In this document: positions 61,765-64,000 of the stretch, in pieces
Numbering within the stretch: the stretch's first letter is position 1
How the letters are laid out: each line of letters begins with the position of its first letter
From: JANXLS01 sp038227045
Lineage (GTDB): Bacteria > Planctomycetota > SZUA-567 > H5-PLA8
Direction of reading: 5' to 3'
DNA: 64,000 nucleotides
Assembly (NCBI GenBank): GCA_038227045.1
Contig: JBBRQD010000018.1
Location: forward strand, 1-64,000
The notes under the pieces: model-generated
The model's input: only the letters and a program-made list of their open reading frames with translations
Database searches by the model: none
What the model was told of the DNA's origin: nothing
Translations under genes and position numbers: made by a program

Positions 61765-62298
61765 CTAAATATCCAACACGTCGCTCATCGCCTGCTTCAT
61801 TTCATCGGACTGCTCCAGCGCCTTCACGCGCGCCTGTTCCGCGTTGTAATCGTTTAATGTCCAAAGCCGGACGTATGTATGGGCCGCTTCAAACATCACG
61901 TCGTTGTTCTCGCCGCCCAGTTTGCCGGCAAATTCCTTCACCACGAAGCGGCCTTGGGTATCGTATTCCACGGGAATGGCGGATTTTGAGAGCTTCAACG
62001 CCAGAACTTTTCCCATATTTTTTTCTTTAAACTTCGGGTCGCCTTTGGTATTCTCGATAATCTGGTTAAAGACTTTTTTCGTGAAAAGTTGCCAGTACAC
62101 TTCGCCGTCGCGCGGAACGAGCATCAATTGGCCTTCGTCGCCTTCCTCCACGGATTTCTTAAATGCTTTGGGCAAAGTCACCTGGCTTGTGCCCGTGGCG
62201 ATCTTTGCCGGAAAAGTTCCGAAAAAGCGAACCGGCTCTTTCGACTTTGCAGTCGATTGAAGGGTGACATTAACTGTGCCGTCCGCTTCGTTAGCCAT
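61765..62298 (-). CDS. mraZ: Transcriptional regulator MraZ, divergent
   Basis: A 177-aa protein at the head of the dcw cluster. MraZ has two AbrB-like half domains; here the first is TSQVTLPKAFKKSVEEG and the second DTQGRFVVKEFAGKLGG, which keeps the DxxGR core. The first half has lost the DxKGR core. An N-terminal extension of about 25 residues precedes the first half, and an extended C-terminal helix follows. MraZ rings bind direct repeats near their own promoter; such repeats lie directly upstream. The start at 62298 has no Shine-Dalgarno, as the sequence before it is made of the 10-bp repeats. Confidence 0.88.
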   Translation of the reverse strand: MANEADGTVNVTLQSTAKSKEPVRFFGTFPAKIATGTSQVTLPKAFKKSVEEGDEGQLMLVPRDGEVYWQLFTKKVFNQIIENTKGDPKFKEKNMGKVLALKLSKSAIPVEYDTQGRFVVKEFAGKLGGENNDVMFEAAHTYVRLWTLNDYNAEQARVKALEQSDEMKQAMSDVLDI

Positions 62299-62300
62299 GA

Positions 62301-62356
62301 TCGCTTCGGTTCGCTTAAAGTTGCTAAAATCTGCTTTTGTTCACTTGAATCTGCTA
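62301..62356 (-). promoter_or_regulatory. Array of six WAGYRR motifs at 10-bp spacing (putative MraZ operator 1)
   Basis: On the minus strand, motifs AAGCGA, AAGCGA, TAGCAA, AAGCAG, AAGTGA and TAGCAG occupy 62301-62306, 62311-62316, 62321-62326, 62331-62336, 62341-62346 and 62351-62356. The step is exactly 10 bases each time. MraZ operators in other bacteria are tandem hexamers with the same period. The array lies between the candidate -10 and the start codon. Confidence 0.8.
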
Positions 62357-62358
62357 GG

Positions 62359-62386
62359 AGTGTACCCCATGGATAAGAAAAGTAAA
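62359..62386 (-). promoter_or_regulatory. Candidate sigma70 promoter of the dcw cluster
   Basis: On the minus strand TTTACT (62386-62381) and TACACT (62364-62359) are 16 bases apart, with a matching GGGG just before the -10. Each hexamer matches consensus in four of six positions. The promoter lies exactly between two operator-like arrays. Confidence 0.5.
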
Positions 62387-62420
62387 GCGGGAAATAGCAA
62401 GACATAGTGAAATTTAGCGA
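62385..62420 (+). promoter_or_regulatory. Array of four WAGYRR motifs at 10-bp spacing, opposite orientation (putative MraZ operator 2)
   Basis: On the plus strand AAGCGG (62385-62390), TAGCAA (62395-62400), TAGTGA (62405-62410) and TAGCGA (62415-62420) follow a 10-base step. The motif is the same as that of the first array, inverted. It overlaps the candidate -35 and extends upstream. Confidence 0.75.
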
Positions 62421-62557
62421 GTGATCGCACGCCTTCGCGATGTCTATTTGAAGTATGAATTTTAATATTAAATACAAGCGGTTGTGGTTAAGGCTCTGTT
62501 AGTCCGATAATCGTGCTAACCATTTTAAAAATAAATGAAAAATTTTCTGAGTACATC

Positions 62558-62573
62558 TCGGGTTTTAACCCGA
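62558..62573. repeat. Short palindrome TCGGGTT-TT-AACCCGA
   Basis: A 7-bp stem with a 2-base loop in the AT-rich gap between the aminotransferase and mraZ. It has no T run in the direction of the aminotransferase end, so it is not a clear terminator. The rest of the gap 62421-62669 holds nothing else that I recognise. Confidence 0.4.
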
Positions 62574-62669
62574 TATGTTTCAACTCGTGGGAATTGTGGG
62601 AGAGTAGACATTAGTCCGGAGCGGTCAGCGATTGCTTCTTGTTAAATCGTAACGATTTGCCCGGTTTAT

Positions 62670-63803
62670 TCAGCATGCCATTTCTGTCATGATTTTCAAT
62701 CCGTCCGCGAGAACCGAATCCGCCACCGCATAGGAAATTCTGAAATGCGTGTCGCAATTTGAGAAGACGTTTCCGGGCACTAGCAGCAGTCGCCGCTTGA
62801 TGGCTTCTTCGACATAGTGCTGACCGTTCGCGAATTTCTTCGGGACGCGCGGGAAGAGGTAGAATGCTCCGCCCGGTTCGACCACTTCGTAGCCGGCTCC
62901 GCGCAAACCGGCGACGAGGAAATCGCGTTTGCGGCGGTACTGTGCGACTTTTTCGGAGAGGTCGATTTTGAATGCGCCAAGCGCGGCTTTTTGCGCGGCG
63001 CTGGGGGCGCAGACGAACGTAAATTGCTGGAGCTTGATCAAACTTTCCACCAGCTCAGCCGGCCCCGTCACCCAGCCCACGCGCCAGCCGGTCATCGCCA
63101 GCGTCTTCGACAACCCGCCCACGGCCAAAGTGCCTTCCGGGTAATAGGCGCCGAGACTTTTGTTCTGCAAGCCGTCCGCATTTCCGTAAGTAAACAATTC
63201 GTATATTTCGTCGCTGATCAAGACCACGTTTTTCGCGCGCGCGAGATCGGCGAGGTCGCTCTTTTGTTTGTGCGAGAGACACACGCCCGTCGGATTCGCG
63301 GGCGACATCGCGAGAATGGCTTTCGTGCGCGGCGTGATCAGTTTTTCGAGTTGCGCGGCGTCGAAGCCGAAATCGGGATAGGTGTCGTAATAGACCGCCG
63401 TACCGCCGCACATCGCTGTCAAGTGCTTGTAGCTGACGAAGTAGGGATCGGGGACGAGCACTTCGTCGCCGGGATTGATCAGTGCCAGCAACGCGAGAGT
63501 CAATCCGCCGGACGTGCCGCTGGTGATGATGGAACTTTGCGGGCGGACGCCGTGCAAACTTTCGAAATGATCCAGCACGAGCGCGCGCAGTTCGGGAATG
63601 CCCGCGCTGGGCGGATAACGGTTGAAGCCGCCGCGAATGGCGTCGATGCACGCGTCCTTGATCGGATCGGGCACGTCAAAATCCGGCTGGCCGATCGAGA
63701 GATTGATAGCGTCTTTAATGGTCGCGGCGAGATCGAAAATTTTGCGGATGCCGGAGGCTTCGATGCCGGAGACTCGGGTTGCCAGGAAGCGGTTGTAGTC
63801 CAT
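62670..63803 (-). CDS. Class I aminotransferase (aspartate aminotransferase-like)
   Basis: A 377-aa PLP enzyme of the AspC/AlaT group (subgroup I-gamma style). Substrate-loop sequences INLSIGQPDFDVPDPIK and FNRYPPSAGIPELRA are at the N-terminus. The PLP contacts SPANPTGV and SDEIYELF precede the PLP lysine in GGLSKTLAMTGWRVGWVTG. The C-terminal FRISYAVADSVLADGL contains the carboxylate-binding Arg. Substrate specificity (aspartate, alanine, aromatic) cannot be told from these motifs. It is in the same direction as the dcw cluster but 371 bases away, with the mraZ promoter between. Confidence 0.93.
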   Translation of the reverse strand: MDYNRFLATRVSGIEASGIRKIFDLAATIKDAINLSIGQPDFDVPDPIKDACIDAIRGGFNRYPPSAGIPELRALVLDHFESLHGVRPQSSIITSGTSGGLTLALLALINPGDEVLVPDPYFVSYKHLTAMCGGTAVYYDTYPDFGFDAAQLEKLITPRTKAILAMSPANPTGVCLSHKQKSDLADLARAKNVVLISDEIYELFTYGNADGLQNKSLGAYYPEGTLAVGGLSKTLAMTGWRVGWVTGPAELVESLIKLQQFTFVCAPSAAQKAALGAFKIDLSEKVAQYRRKRDFLVAGLRGAGYEVVEPGGAFYLFPRVPKKFANGQHYVEEAIKRRLLLVPGNVFSNCDTHFRISYAVADSVLADGLKIMTEMAC

Positions 63804-63821
63804 GCGAAGTGTCCTGGATTG

Positions 63822-63900
63822 AGGGATTAGGATCTAGGGGTTAGGGAGATTTGGATTCAAATACATTCCCCTAATCCCTAACCCCTAAATCCTAACCCCT
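63822..63900. repeat. Imperfect inverted repeat (CCCTAACCCCTA family)
   Basis: The left arm 63822-63847 (AGGGATTAGGATCTAGGGG and on) pairs with the right arm 63875-63900 (TCCCTAACCCCTAAATCC and on) with few mismatches around a 27-base centre. It begins just after the aminotransferase start and its last two bases form part of the stop of the next gene. Confidence 0.85.
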
Positions 63901-64000
63901 ACTTCGTATGCGCAAGCACGAAATCGACGATTGGCTTTGGGTCTTTCAAGCTGTGGGGATGATGGTCCACGCCCGGCTTTGCGATGACTTCGATTTCACC
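63899..64000 (-). CDS. C-terminus of an alpha/beta hydrolase or peptidase-like protein (cut by window edge)
   Basis: Thirty-three residues plus a TAG stop, reading GEIEVIAKPGVDHHPHSLKD and ending DFVLAHTK. The pattern KPGVDHHPHSL-x-P-x-PIVDFxLxH looks like the final His region of alpha/beta-hydrolase-fold enzymes, such as xylan-esterase or dienelactone-type hydrolases. Its stop falls in the first bases of the inverted repeat at 63822-63900. Family call is tentative. Confidence 0.5.
   Translation of the reverse strand, partial: GEIEVIAKPGVDHHPHSLKDPKPIVDFVLAHTK

Noticed and set aside
63870..63900. Telomere-like CCCTAA/CCCCTAA runs
   Set aside because: The runs are the right arm of a local inverted repeat with a matching left arm 30 bases away, not tandem arrays at a chromosome end.

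Overview
The window is high-GC bacterial chromosome, almost fully coding, with no phage, plasmid, IS transposase, CRISPR, rRNA or tRNA signal that I can see. Two PSD1/DUF1549-DUF1553 plus DUF1501 gene pairs, large secreted PKD and carboxypeptidase-regulatory-like proteins, a VCBS/FG-GAP protein and many families of palindromic intergenic repeats point to the PVC superphylum (Planctomycetes, Verrucomicrobia, Lentisphaerae) or a neighbouring uncultured phylum. MurE carries the DNPR motif, so a meso-diaminopimelate peptidoglycan wall is predicted. I cannot fix the phylum from the sequence alone.

Layout. 1-0.6 kb: a nucleotidyltransferase-fold protein with a second gene cut by the window edge. 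0.9-12.75 kb (+ strand): two PSD1/DUF1501 pairs enclosing a small two-TM protein and a prolyl oligopeptidase. 12.9-22.4 kb (- strand): LolD-like ATPase, VCBS protein, mnmG and two large secreted proteins. 22.6-28.5 kb (- strand): uppS-cdsA-phoH-pgpH-like-ybeY, an undecaprenyl-PP/phospholipid/RNA-maturation block. 28.7-34.5 kb: a P1B-type ATPase with altered signature motifs, an ORFan, an ArsM-like methyltransferase coupled to a DUF2064 glycosyltransferase, and folD. 34.9-38.3 kb: a WecG-type glycosyltransferase fused to a TMTC-like multi-TM/TPR protein. 38.4-44.2 kb: secreted lipocalin-like protein, lipoprotein metallopeptidase, ftsY, zinc-ribbon membrane protein, argG. 44.3-62.3 kb (- strand): a complete division and cell-wall (dcw) cluster. 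62.7-64 kb: aminotransferase and the end of a hydrolase.

The dcw cluster reads mraZ, an 81-codon orphan, rsmH, ftsL-like, ftsI, murE, murF, mraY, ftsW, murG, murC, murB, ddl, ftsQ, ftsA, then in the ftsZ slot a 324-aa protein that I align by eye along the whole FtsZ fold. It lacks both the GGGTGTG nucleotide loop and the T7 NxDxxD catalytic loop. FtsA upstream of it has also lost its second phosphate motif. This apparent pseudo-FtsZ/divergent FtsA pair, in an otherwise intact wall-synthesis operon, is the most unusual thing in the window.

A second strong signal lies upstream of mraZ: ten copies of a hexamer (WAGYRR) at exact 10-bp spacing, six in one orientation and four in the other, with a sigma70-like promoter between the two arrays. 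This is the arrangement expected of MraZ operators, but doubled and inverted.

At least six families of short palindromic repeats lie between genes. Two have entered coding sequence: one in frame inside the WecG-TMTC fusion, one forming the C-terminal tail of RsmH.
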